Shown: positions 26,121 to 33,830 of the stretch, one piece after another
How positions within the stretch are numbered: position 1 is the stretch's first letter
Layout of the letters: every line of letters begins with the position of its first letter
Source: an uncultured Collinsella sp.
GTDB lineage: Bacteria > Actinomycetota > Coriobacteriia > Coriobacteriales > Coriobacteriaceae
DNA: 64,000 nt
Assembly (NCBI GenBank): GCA_902470765.1
Contig: CABRHW010000007.1
Coordinates: 1 to 64,000 of the forward strand
Reading direction: 5' to 3'
The notes under the pieces: generated by a model
Seen by the model: only the letters and a program-made list of their open reading frames with translations
The model's database searches: none
Told to the model about the DNA's origin: nothing
Program-made: the position numbers and the translations under genes

Positions 26121-27998
26121 TTGCGCGTTGCATACCAAGACTGTTTTCATTTAATTGAGCCGTTGCTCGCCAAGGTCGAGAAGCCGAGCCGCTATATCGA
26201 TCACGAGTGGGGCACACTTTCCAAGGCCGATGCCGACTACCGTTGCTGCCTGATCTATCCGGATGTGTACGAGGTCGGTCTGCCCAACCAGGGCATCGCC
26301 ATCCTCTACAACATCCTTAACCAGGCCGAGGGCATCTCCTGTGAGCGAGGCTATGTGCCGTGGCCCGATATGGGTGATGCCATGCGCGAGGCGGGCATTC
26401 CGCTGCTCTCGCTCGAGGGTGCAGCGCCGGTCGCTTCGTTTGATATCGTCGGCCTGCATGTGCCGCACGAGATGGCGGTGACGAACTTCCTCGAGGCACT
26501 CGACCTCGCTGGCATTCCGCTGTTAGCGGCCGACCGAGGCGAAGACGACCCCATCATCATCGCCGGCGGTCCCTCGGTGTACAACCCCGAGCCGTACGCG
26601 GCCTTCTTCGATGCCATCCTCATCGGTGAGGGTGAGGAATCGCTGCTTGAGACCTGCCAGCTGCATCGCCGCCTGCGTGACGAAGGGGTCCCGCGCGCGC
26701 AGATTGTCGAGCAGCTTGCATCCATTGCCGGCAACTACGTGCCGTCGCTCTATGAGGTTCGTCACGACGAGCCCTGCTCGCCGCATGGCTACACCGTGCC
26801 GCGTGAAGGCAAGGATGCGCCGACCGTGGTCTACAAGCGCGTCGTCGAGGATTTCGGCGCCACGAATCCGCTGTCGCAGTCGTGCGTTCCCTATGCGCAG
26901 TTGGTCCACGACCGCCTGTCTATCGAGATCCTGCGCGGCTGCGCCCGCGGCTGTCGTTTTTGTCAGGCCGGCATGACGTATCGCCCGGTGCGCGAGCGCT
27001 CGGCCGACCAGATCGTCTCGTCGGTGATTCAGGGCCTGGAAAAGACCGGCTATGACGAGGTGTCGCTGACCTCGCTCTCCACGACCGACCACTCCTGCAT
27101 TCGCGACGTGCTCGGCAGGCTCAACCGTCGCCTGGAGGATACGGGTATTCGCGTGTCTATTCCGTCTCAGCGCCTGGATTCGTTTGGCGTGGATATGGCC
27201 GAGTCGGTTGCTGGCGAAAAGAAGGGCGGCCTGACGTTCGCTCCCGAGGCCGGCAGCCAGCGCATGCGCGACATCATTAACAAGAACGTGACCGAGGAGG
27301 ACCTGGACCGTGCGGCCAAGGCGGCCTTCGAGGCCGGCTGGAACCGCATGAAGCTCTACTTTATGATGGGCCTTCCCGGCGAGCGTGACGAGGACATCGT
27401 GGCCATCGCCAATCTGGCCGATCACGTGCTGGAGCTCGGTCGTTCCGTGGTGCCCAAGGCTCGTCGCGGCTCGATCTCGGTTTCCATCTCGGTTTCGGTG
27501 TTTATCCCCAAGGCCGCAACGCCCTTTCAGTGGTGCCCGCAGCTCGACTACGACGACGTCAAGCGTCGCCAGAAGCTGCTTGTCACAAGTGTTCGCAACC
27601 GTGCCGTCCGCGTGCATTACCACGATGCCGAGACCTCGCTCATCGAGGCCGCGCTGTCCCGCGCCGGTCGCGACATGACGCCCGTTATCATCGATGCTTG
27701 GCGCGCGGGCTCTCGCTTTGACGCCTGGGTAGAGCATTTCTCGCTCGATAACTGGAAGGAAGCTGCTGCCAAAAACGGCATCGACCTCAATGAGCTCGTG
27801 CACCTGCCCTACGAGTTGGACTGGCGCCTGCCGTGGGAGCATGTGAGTCCCGGCTGCACGCGCGGCTTCCTCGAGCGCGAGTACCGTCGCTCGCTCGAGG
27901 GCGTCACGACTCCCGACTGCACCCGCACGTCGTGCACCGGCTGCGGGATCTGCCCCACGCTCCACGCCAAGAATGTATTGATGGGTGATCGCGCATGA
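26121..27998 (+). CDS. B12-binding-domain radical SAM protein (TIGR03960 family)
   Basis: A 625-residue protein. The N-terminal third is a B12-binding-like Rossmann domain (CCLIYPDVYEVGLPNQGIAILYNILN, IIIAGGPSVYNPEPYAAFFDAILIGEGE). The radical SAM barrel has the iron-sulphur motif Cys274-x3-Cys278-x2-Cys281 and downstream FAPEAGSQRMRDIINKN and KLYFMMGLPGE. Additional cysteines (TSCTGCGIC) at the C-terminus could hold a second cluster. The family is usually linked to or fused with the DUF2344 protein encoded next, near rplU; the reaction is not established. The start is TTG 26121 behind AGGGG. Confidence 0.88.
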   Translation: MRVAYQDCFHLIEPLLAKVEKPSRYIDHEWGTLSKADADYRCCLIYPDVYEVGLPNQGIAILYNILNQAEGISCERGYVPWPDMGDAMREAGIPLLSLEGAAPVASFDIVGLHVPHEMAVTNFLEALDLAGIPLLAADRGEDDPIIIAGGPSVYNPEPYAAFFDAILIGEGEESLLETCQLHRRLRDEGVPRAQIVEQLASIAGNYVPSLYEVRHDEPCSPHGYTVPREGKDAPTVVYKRVVEDFGATNPLSQSCVPYAQLVHDRLSIEILRGCARGCRFCQAGMTYRPVRERSADQIVSSVIQGLEKTGYDEVSLTSLSTTDHSCIRDVLGRLNRRLEDTGIRVSIPSQRLDSFGVDMAESVAGEKKGGLTFAPEAGSQRMRDIINKNVTEEDLDRAAKAAFEAGWNRMKLYFMMGLPGERDEDIVAIANLADHVLELGRSVVPKARRGSISVSISVSVFIPKAATPFQWCPQLDYDDVKRRQKLLVTSVRNRAVRVHYHDAETSLIEAALSRAGRDMTPVIIDAWRAGSRFDAWVEHFSLDNWKEAAAKNGIDLNELVHLPYELDWRLPWEHVSPGCTRGFLEREYRRSLEGVTTPDCTRTSCTGCGICPTLHAKNVLMGDRA

Positions 27999-28807
27999 GT
28001 GAGCGCCTGACCGACAACCCCTCGCTCTTTAGGCTTCGTGTTCGCTATGGCAAGCGCGATCGCCTTAAGTACCTGGGCCATCTCGAAGTGATCCATACCA
28101 TTGAGCGCATCGTGCGCCGTGCGGGGCTTCCCTATGCCGTCACGCAGGGCTTCTCTCCGCACATGCGCGTGGGCTTCTCTTCGGCGCTACCGGTTGGTAC
28201 GTCGTCGACCTGCGAGTGGTATGACCTGTTTATGACCGAGTTCGTGGCGCTCGACGAGGCGTTTGAGCGCCTGGCTGTGGCGTCTCCGGCCGATCTGGCG
28301 CCCATCGAGGCGGCGTACATCGACGTGCGCACGCCGGCGTTGACGGCGCAGCTCACGCGCCTGTCGTATCGCATCGACCTGCACTTGGATCCCGAGGCGC
28401 CCGTAAGCGCCGACGAGGTGCGTCGTGCGATCGACACGCTGCGCGCGGACCATGGCATCGACTACTCGCGCGGCCAAAAGAGCAAGCGCTTGGATTTGGA
28501 TCACACGCTCGTTGGCTATGAGCTCACGGCAGGGGAGCGCCCGGACCATTTGGTGCTCATGCTCGACACCCATGCCGACAACGAGGGCTCCATGCGTCCG
28601 GAAATTTTGCTTTCCGCTGCTGATGTTTTGTTGCAGGGCTTGACCCCGGGCGTGGATGCACCTATTGTTTCCACCGGTATGCAAGACCTCGTGACCATCT
28701 GCTCCTACGATGTCGAGCGTCAGAATCAAGCATGCGAGGACGACGAGGGCCGACTCGTCAGCCCCATACCTGTGCGAACTTGTGGATTTGCTCCACATAC
28801 TCGTTGA
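27995..28807 (+). CDS. DUF2344 / TIGR03936 radical SAM-associated protein
   Basis: A 270-residue protein whose ATG overlaps the radical SAM stop codon by four bases, so translation is coupled. It begins with LRVRYGKRDRLKYLGHLEVIHTIERIVRRAGLPYAVTQGFSPHMRVGFSSALPVGTSS, the hallmark of the DUF2344 family, which is often fused to the preceding radical SAM protein as a C-terminal domain. Here it is a separate chain. Genomic association with ribonuclease G/E and rplU suggests an RNA or ribosome role; this is inference. Confidence 0.88.
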   Translation: MSERLTDNPSLFRLRVRYGKRDRLKYLGHLEVIHTIERIVRRAGLPYAVTQGFSPHMRVGFSSALPVGTSSTCEWYDLFMTEFVALDEAFERLAVASPADLAPIEAAYIDVRTPALTAQLTRLSYRIDLHLDPEAPVSADEVRRAIDTLRADHGIDYSRGQKSKRLDLDHTLVGYELTAGERPDHLVLMLDTHADNEGSMRPEILLSAADVLLQGLTPGVDAPIVSTGMQDLVTICSYDVERQNQACEDDEGRLVSPIPVRTCGFAPHTR

Positions 28808-28832
28808 CGGGGGTATTTTCGCCTGCTACTAT
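28804..28832 (+). promoter_or_regulatory. Promoter for rplU-rpmA
   Basis: TTGACG (28804-28809), a 17-base spacer and TACTAT (28827-28832), overlapping the stop codon of the previous gene. The rplU start is 43 bases downstream. Confidence 0.78.
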
Positions 28833-28874
28833 ATTCGGCTGTTGCACTAACTGATGCATGAAGGGCAAGTAAAC

Positions 28875-29249
28875 ATGTACGCAATCGTTAACACGGGCGG
28901 CAAGCAGTACAAGGTCGCCACCGACGATGTCATCACCGTCGAGAAGATCGAGGGCAATGAGGGCGACAAGGTCACCCTGCCGGTTATCTTCCTCAACGAT
29001 GGTAAGAAGATCGTCACCGATCCCGACAAGCTGGCCAAGGCCAAGGTTACCGCTCAGATCGTTGAGCAGTTCAAGGGCGAGAAGCAGCTGGTCTTCAAGT
29101 TCCACAAGCGCAAGCGCTATCGTCGTCTGAAGGGTCACCGTCAGCAGCTCACCAAGCTGAAGATCGTGAAGGTTCAGGCTACCTCCCGCGCCAAGAAGGC
29201 TGTCAAGGCAGAGGCTGAGGCTGTTGCCGAGGCTCCCGTCGCCGAGTAG
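28875..29249 (+). CDS. rplU: 50S ribosomal protein L21
   Basis: A 124-residue protein that opens MYAIVNTGGKQYKVA and contains the KRRKxYRRLKGHRQ-type basic block (FKFHKRKRYRRLKGHRQQLTKLKI). About 20 residues longer than a typical L21: the tail VKAEAEAVAEAPVAE is Ala/Glu-rich. The start is ATG 28875 after AAGGGC; an in-frame ATG 21 bases upstream is not preceded by a ribosome site. Confidence 0.97.
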   Translation: MYAIVNTGGKQYKVATDDVITVEKIEGNEGDKVTLPVIFLNDGKKIVTDPDKLAKAKVTAQIVEQFKGEKQLVFKFHKRKRYRRLKGHRQQLTKLKIVKVQATSRAKKAVKAEAEAVAEAPVAE

Positions 29250-29282
29250 ATTACACTCGTAACGAAAGAGTAGGTATACACA

Positions 29283-29540
29283 ATGGCACACAAAAAAGGA
29301 CTCGGTTCCTCCCGTAATGGCCGTGACTCCCGCGGTCAGCGCCTTGGCACGAAGCGCTATGCCGGCCAGACGGTAACCACGGGCACGATTCTCGTCCGTC
29401 AGCACGGCACGCACATCCACCCGGGTGAGAACGTTGGCCGTGGCAAGGACGACACGCTGTTCGCGCTGGTCGACGGTACCGTTGAGTTCCACAAGGGTAT
29501 CAAGCACAGGGTCAGCGTACGCCCGCTCGCGAACGCGTAA
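29283..29540 (+). CDS. rpmA: 50S ribosomal protein L27
   Basis: An 85-residue protein: MAHKKGLGSSRNGRDSRGQRLGTKRYAG, with RQHGTHIHPGENVGRGKDDTLFA. It begins directly with the residues that reach the peptidyl-transferase centre, so there is no Firmicutes-style cleavable N-terminal extension. It lies 33 bases after rplU; a terminator follows. Confidence 0.97.
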   Translation: MAHKKGLGSSRNGRDSRGQRLGTKRYAGQTVTTGTILVRQHGTHIHPGENVGRGKDDTLFALVDGTVEFHKGIKHRVSVRPLANA

Positions 29541-29575
29541 TTCACCCTTCATAGAGCACATATGTGGGAGGCACT

Positions 29576-29609
29576 TGAGTTTTAGGATTCAAGGGTCTCC
29601 CTCTTTTTT
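29576..29609 (+). terminator. Terminator between rpmA and obgE
   Basis: A 14-position stem (29576-29589 with 29588-29601 folding around TTTAGGA) with one mismatch and wobble pairs, followed by TCTTTTTTG. Expression of obgE then depends on read-through or on its own promoter. Confidence 0.8.
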
Positions 29610-29625
29610 GTAGGAGGCGATTCTG

Positions 29626-31092
29626 TTGTCACAGTTCACCGATATCAGCCGCATTAACGTGTGCGGCGGCGACGGCGGAGCCGGATGCATGTCGTTTAGG
29701 CGCGAGGCATTTGTCCCCAAGGGCGGCCCGGATGGCGGCGACGGCGGTCGTGGCGGCAATGTCGTCATCCAGGCCGATGCTCAGCTGTCTTCGCTGATCG
29801 ATTACCGCTTTAAGCATCACTTCCGCGCCGAGCGCGGCACGCACGGGCAGGGTGCCCGTCGTAACGGTAAGAGCGGCGAGGACCTGATTCTCAAGGTTCC
29901 TATGGGTACCGTGGTGCGCGAGCTCGACCCCGAGACGCAGACCCCGATGTTCGAGATTGCCGATCTGGTGCACGATGGCGAGCGCGTTGTCGTGGCGCCT
30001 GGCGGTGCCGGTGGCCTGGGCAACACGCACTTTGTGACGTCGGTGCGCCGCGCGCCCGCGTTTGCTCAGCTGGGCGAACCGGCCGAGGAGCACTGGATTG
30101 AGCTCGAGATGAAGCTCATGGCCGATGCCGCGCTCGTGGGCTTCCCCTCGGTGGGTAAGTCATCGCTCATCGCGCGCATGAGTGCCGCCCGTCCTAAGAT
30201 TGCCGACTACCCGTTTACCACGCTCGTGCCGAACCTCGGCATGGTGCGTGCCGGCGAATATTCTTACGTTGTTGCCGATGTTCCCGGCCTCATCGAGGGC
30301 GCGAGCGAGGGCAAGGGCCTGGGCCACCAGTTCCTGCGCCACATTGAGCGTACGGCCCTGATCATGCATGTCGTCGACATGACGGGCGGTTTTGAGGATC
30401 GCGATCCGGTTGAGGACTATCGCATCATCAACCGCGAGCTCGAGCAGTATGGCGCCGAGCTTTCGGAGCGCCCGCAGATCGTTGTCGCCAACAAGTGCGA
30501 TGCGCCGGGCACGGCCGACAAGATTTCCGACCTTAAGCGTGCGGCGCTCGACGATGGTCATATGTTCTTTGCCGTGTCTGCCGTGACGGGTGCCGGTCTT
30601 AACACGCTGATGCTTGCCGTGGGCGAGCAGGTGGCTAAGCTTCGCGCCGAGCTGGCGGTCTCTGATGAGCCGGTCGATCTGCGCGACGAGGAGTGGGAGC
30701 GCCGCCGTCTGCAGCGCGAGAAGCGGTTCCGCATTGTTCAAGAAGAGCCTCATGCCTTCCGTGTGGTTGGTCGCGCGATTGAGCGCATGGTCATCCAGAC
30801 CGACTGGGAAAACGAGGAAGCCGTCATCTACCTGCAGCATAAGTTTGCGCGCATGGGCGTTGACGACGCGCTCGAGAAGGCCGGCTGCCGTGCGGGCGAC
30901 GAGGTTCGCATTTGCCAGCGCGCCTTTGACTTTGAGGGCGCTGAGGACTTCTCGGAGTACGAGGAGCTCGAGGATGCTGGCGAGGACGTTGCCGTTGAGG
31001 CCATTGACGTGACCGATGCTGCGGATGAGGGCGTCGAGGTTGTCGATGCGGTGGATGCCGCGGACGATGCCGAGACCTCGGAGGGCGAGTAA
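29626..31092 (+). CDS. obgE: GTPase Obg/CgtA, 50S assembly factor
   Basis: A 488-residue protein: a glycine-rich Obg fold (about 1-160; VCGGDGGAGCMSFRREAFVPKGGPDGGDGGRGG), a G domain with GFPSVGKSS (172-180), DVPGLIEGA and NKCD, and an OCT domain (HAFRVVGRAIERMVIQTDWENEEAVIYLQHKFARMGVDDAL). A strongly acidic tail of about 50 residues (Asp/Glu/Ala/Val repeats) ends the protein, longer than in most Obg proteins. The start is TTG 29626 behind GGAGGCG. It sits upstream of nadD, yqeK and rsfS in the usual order. Confidence 0.96.
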   Translation: MSQFTDISRINVCGGDGGAGCMSFRREAFVPKGGPDGGDGGRGGNVVIQADAQLSSLIDYRFKHHFRAERGTHGQGARRNGKSGEDLILKVPMGTVVRELDPETQTPMFEIADLVHDGERVVVAPGGAGGLGNTHFVTSVRRAPAFAQLGEPAEEHWIELEMKLMADAALVGFPSVGKSSLIARMSAARPKIADYPFTTLVPNLGMVRAGEYSYVVADVPGLIEGASEGKGLGHQFLRHIERTALIMHVVDMTGGFEDRDPVEDYRIINRELEQYGAELSERPQIVVANKCDAPGTADKISDLKRAALDDGHMFFAVSAVTGAGLNTLMLAVGEQVAKLRAELAVSDEPVDLRDEEWERRRLQREKRFRIVQEEPHAFRVVGRAIERMVIQTDWENEEAVIYLQHKFARMGVDDALEKAGCRAGDEVRICQRAFDFEGAEDFSEYEELEDAGEDVAVEAIDVTDAADEGVEVVDAVDAADDAETSEGE

Positions 31093-31095
31093 GCC

Positions 31096-31773
31096 ATGTC
31101 GCTGCGCGGTGGAATCGGTCTGCCCGAGCTTCCTCTAGAGGACGGGCAGGAGTTTAGGCTCGGCATTATGGGCGGCACATTTGACCCGATTCATTACGGG
31201 CACCTGGTGACTGCCGAGCAGGCGCGCGAGTCGCTCGACTTGGACGCTGTGCTCTTTATGCCGGCGGGCTCTCCTGCTTTTAAGCTTGACAAGCCGGTGA
31301 CGCCTGCCGAGGACCGTTATGCCATGACGGTCCTCGCCACCGCCGCGAACCCGGCCTTTTTGGCAAGCCGCTTCGAGATAGATCGTGCCGGTGTCACCTA
31401 TACAGCCGATACGCTACATGCCCTTCGCGAGTTTTACCCGCCACAGGTGAAGCTTTACTTTATTACGGGTGCCGATGCGATTATCGATATTGTGACCTGG
31501 CACAATGCTGATGAGATTGCCGAACTGGCAACCTTTATTGCTGCGACAAGACCCGGCTTTGACATCGATACGGCCCGGGCGCGAATTAAGGAATCGGGGC
31601 TGCCATTCGACGTGCGTTATATTCAGATTCCGGCGCTGGCGATTAGCTCGACCAACATTCGCAAGCGGGTTGCCCGCGGCATGAGCGTGCGCTATCTTAC
31701 GAGCGAGTCTGTGCTCGGCTATATCCGTAAACGCGGTCTGTATGCCGATCTTGGGCAAGACGATTTTGATTGA
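31096..31773 (+). CDS. nadD: Nicotinate-nucleotide adenylyltransferase
   Basis: A 225-residue enzyme that forms deamido-NAD from nicotinate mononucleotide and ATP. The nucleotidyltransferase motif GGTFDPIHYGHL sits at about residue 28, with ISSTNIRKRVARG as the second ATP-binding motif, and the PAGSPAFK and GADAI segments between. An N-terminal stretch of about 22 residues (MSLRGGIGLPELPLEDGQEF) precedes the fold. It starts 3 bases after obgE. Confidence 0.95.
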   Translation: MSLRGGIGLPELPLEDGQEFRLGIMGGTFDPIHYGHLVTAEQARESLDLDAVLFMPAGSPAFKLDKPVTPAEDRYAMTVLATAANPAFLASRFEIDRAGVTYTADTLHALREFYPPQVKLYFITGADAIIDIVTWHNADEIAELATFIAATRPGFDIDTARARIKESGLPFDVRYIQIPALAISSTNIRKRVARGMSVRYLTSESVLGYIRKRGLYADLGQDDFD

Positions 31774-31785
31774 TGGGGGAGAACG

Positions 31786-32394
31786 TTGTCGGTAGAAGAT
31801 CAGTTTGAGGGCGATGAGCGTGCGCTCTTGACGCGTATCCACGAGTTGCTCGATGTGCGCATGAAGGATAAGCGTAAGCGCTACGTGCATTCGCTCGGGG
31901 TTGCCGAGACGGCGTTGCACCTAGCCGAGGTGTACGGTGTCGACCGCTTTGATGCCGCTGCCGCCGGCCTGATCCATGACTGGGACAAGGTGCTCTCCGA
32001 CGACGAGCTGGTCACGCGCGCTCTGCATTACGGCATTAAGATTGCCGGCTCTCCGTCTGCCGCGACGCCGCTTTTGCATGGCCCGGTTGCCGCCTATGAG
32101 CTTCCGCAGCTTTTTCCCGAGCTGTCTCCGGCAGTCTTTCAGGCTGTCGACCGTCACACCGTGGGCGCTTGCGACATGACGCCGCTCGATATGGTGGTCT
32201 TTGTGGCCGATGCCATCGAACCCAACCGCCACGGTGACTATGCCCATGCGCTGCGCAAGATGGTGGGGAAGTCCTCGCTCGACGAGTTGTTCTTCTCCTG
32301 TTTTGCGCAGGGTCTGGTCTATGTGATCCAGTCCGGGCGTTATCTTTATCCCACGGCTATTACGATTTACAACCATTACGCCCAGCTGCGCTAG
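31786..32394 (+). CDS. yqeK: HD-domain phosphohydrolase YqeK (symmetrical Ap4A hydrolase family)
   Basis: A 202-residue protein with the YqeK pattern RYVHSLGVAETALHLAEVYGVDRFDAAAAGLIHDWDKVL, where the first His and the HD pair bind metal, followed by HGPVAAY and DRHTVGACDMTPLDMVVFVADAIEPNR. The family hydrolyses diadenosine tetraphosphate symmetrically. It lies between nadD and rsfS as in Bacillus. The start is TTG 31786 after GGGGGAG. Confidence 0.92.
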   Translation: MSVEDQFEGDERALLTRIHELLDVRMKDKRKRYVHSLGVAETALHLAEVYGVDRFDAAAAGLIHDWDKVLSDDELVTRALHYGIKIAGSPSAATPLLHGPVAAYELPQLFPELSPAVFQAVDRHTVGACDMTPLDMVVFVADAIEPNRHGDYAHALRKMVGKSSLDELFFSCFAQGLVYVIQSGRYLYPTAITIYNHYAQLR

Positions 32395-32421
32395 CTCGGG
32401 CTGTCTAGAAAGAGGTATTCC

Positions 32422-32877
32422 ATGGCCGACGAGACCATGACCGACGAGCAGATTCTTGAACGTGTGGAGCACAAGAGCTTCGCCGCCACGTCCGACCGCA
32501 CTGCCGCCTCGCTGTCCGTGAGCGGTGTCGCCGCCGAGGATGTCGCCCGCGCCGCCGCGCAGGCCGCCTACGACAAGAAGGGCGAGGACGTTCAGGTGCT
32601 CGACCTGACCGAGCTTTCCGACGTATGCGACTACTTTGTGCTTGCCACCGGTACCAACAACCGCCAGGTCGATTCTATCGTCGACGAGATCGAGGAGAAG
32701 GTCGCCGAGGCTTGCGGCGAGCATCCGTTCTCCATCGAGGGCCGCGAGCAGAAGACTTGGATGCTCATGGACTACGGTTCGGTTGTCGTCCACGTCTTCA
32801 CTCCCGAAGCCCGCGACTTCTACCGCCTCGAGAAGCTCTGGGGAGACGCCCCCCAGCTCCCCCTCAACCTCCTCTAA
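32422..32877 (+). CDS. rsfS: Ribosomal silencing factor RsfS
   Basis: A 151-residue protein. The RsfS core (about 43-151) has DVQVLDLTELSDVCDYFVLATGTNNRQVDSIVDEIEEKV and WMLMDYGSVVVHVFTPEARDFYRLEKLWGDAP. It binds uL14 on the 50S subunit and blocks subunit joining when nutrients are low. Forty extra residues at the N-terminus, rich in Ala, Thr and Glu, are not part of the fold. The start ATG 32422 follows AGAAAGAGG. A REP element begins within its stop codon. Confidence 0.95.
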   Translation: MADETMTDEQILERVEHKSFAATSDRTAASLSVSGVAAEDVARAAAQAAYDKKGEDVQVLDLTELSDVCDYFVLATGTNNRQVDSIVDEIEEKVAEACGEHPFSIEGREQKTWMLMDYGSVVVHVFTPEARDFYRLEKLWGDAPQLPLNLL

Positions 32878-32912
32878 ATGATTTTTCTGGGACGGGGATA
32901 AAATAATCATTG
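32876..32912. repeat. Left REP element of the RAYT cassette
   Basis: AATGATT (32877-32883) and AATCATT (32905-32911) form palindromic arms around CTGGGACGGGGAT. The copy on the other side of the RAYT gene has the same arms with identical 28-base spacing but the core in the opposite orientation. The element starts at the rsfS stop codon. Confidence 0.85.
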
Positions 32913-33014
32913 CTACCGTTTGCCGAACCGCTCACCTTTGTTGGGCGGTTCGGCCTTTTTCTTCCTTTCCTTTTGTATGCTGTGGCTACTGCATCCTTGG
33001 AAGGGAGGGTTTCG

Positions 33015-33755
33015 ATGACTCGTGTTGCCCGTGCGTTGTCCGAACTCGGCCATTATCACGTCATGCTCAAGGGCTGTGCTGGCCAGCTGATCTTCGAAGA
33101 CGATGACGATCGCCTTTATTTTCTCAATCTATTGAACAGACGATTTACGTCCGCTCATATTCGTCTTCTTGCCTGGTGCCTCATGGACAATCATGTTCAC
33201 CTGCTATTTGATGATCTCGATAATCAGATGAGCGTTGCCATGCATGCGATTGATACGGCATATGCGAAACACTTCAATCAAAAAACCGGCCGCCGCGGAC
33301 CGGTGTTCCAGGAACGATTCAAGAGTGTGATCATTTCTGACGACAAACAGCTGCTCCGTTGCGTCCGATACATACACGACAATCCTGCAAAAGCAGGCAT
33401 TTCTTCTGCTCCTCTGTATCGCTGGAGCAGCTTCCATGAGTATTTCTCTCATCCCGAAATTTGTGATTGTGAAGGTATTCTCAATCTGTTTGGGGGTACG
33501 GAAGCGTTTTATCTTTCGAGTACCGACGGCAAGCCTAATCCCTATTTTATGCCCGAAGGTAAGCATATCTCCGATATGGATGCGCTGGAAGTTGCCCGGG
33601 CTCTTTTGGCTCCGCATGAGCCTTATCAGCTTAAAACTTTGCCGAAATCAGAGCGAAATCGTCTTCTGGCAGTGTTGAGGCATCGGGGGTTTACGATTGA
33701 CCAGATTTCGCGTCTGACGGGAATTGGGACCAATATCATTCAAAGGGCGAAATGA
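33015..33755 (+). CDS. REP-associated tyrosine transposase (RAYT, Y1 transposase family)
   Basis: A 246-residue protein of the IS200/IS605-like TnpA_REP family. It shows the N-terminal strand RALSELGHYHVMLKG, the metal-binding HUH pair in NHVHLLF, HAIDTAYAKHFNQKTGRRGPVFQERFKS, and a catalytic Tyr in VRYIHDNPAKAGI. A C-terminal helix-turn-helix-like segment (LLAVLRHRGFTIDQISRLTGIGTNIIQ) probably adds DNA binding. The start is ATG 33015 after GGGAGGG. Codons are visibly more AT-rich than in the neighbours, consistent with acquisition. RAYTs cut and move REP palindromes as single strands; the flanking inverted REPs are its likely substrate. Confidence 0.92.
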   Translation: MTRVARALSELGHYHVMLKGCAGQLIFEDDDDRLYFLNLLNRRFTSAHIRLLAWCLMDNHVHLLFDDLDNQMSVAMHAIDTAYAKHFNQKTGRRGPVFQERFKSVIISDDKQLLRCVRYIHDNPAKAGISSAPLYRWSSFHEYFSHPEICDCEGILNLFGGTEAFYLSSTDGKPNPYFMPEGKHISDMDALEVARALLAPHEPYQLKTLPKSERNRLLAVLRHRGFTIDQISRLTGIGTNIIQRAK

Positions 33756-33761
33756 CGCTCC

Positions 33762-33798
33762 AAATGATTAAAAAATCCCCGTCCTAGAATAATCATTC
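33762..33798. repeat. Right REP element of the RAYT cassette
   Basis: AATGATT (33763-33769) and AATCATT (33791-33797) around ATCCCCGTCCTAG, the reverse of the left core. It begins a few bases after the RAYT stop. Together the two copies make terminal inverted repeats for a cassette of about 920 bases. Confidence 0.85.
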
Positions 33799-33830
33799 GC
33801 AGCTACCCGGCTTTCATTTTGCCTCAGGGA

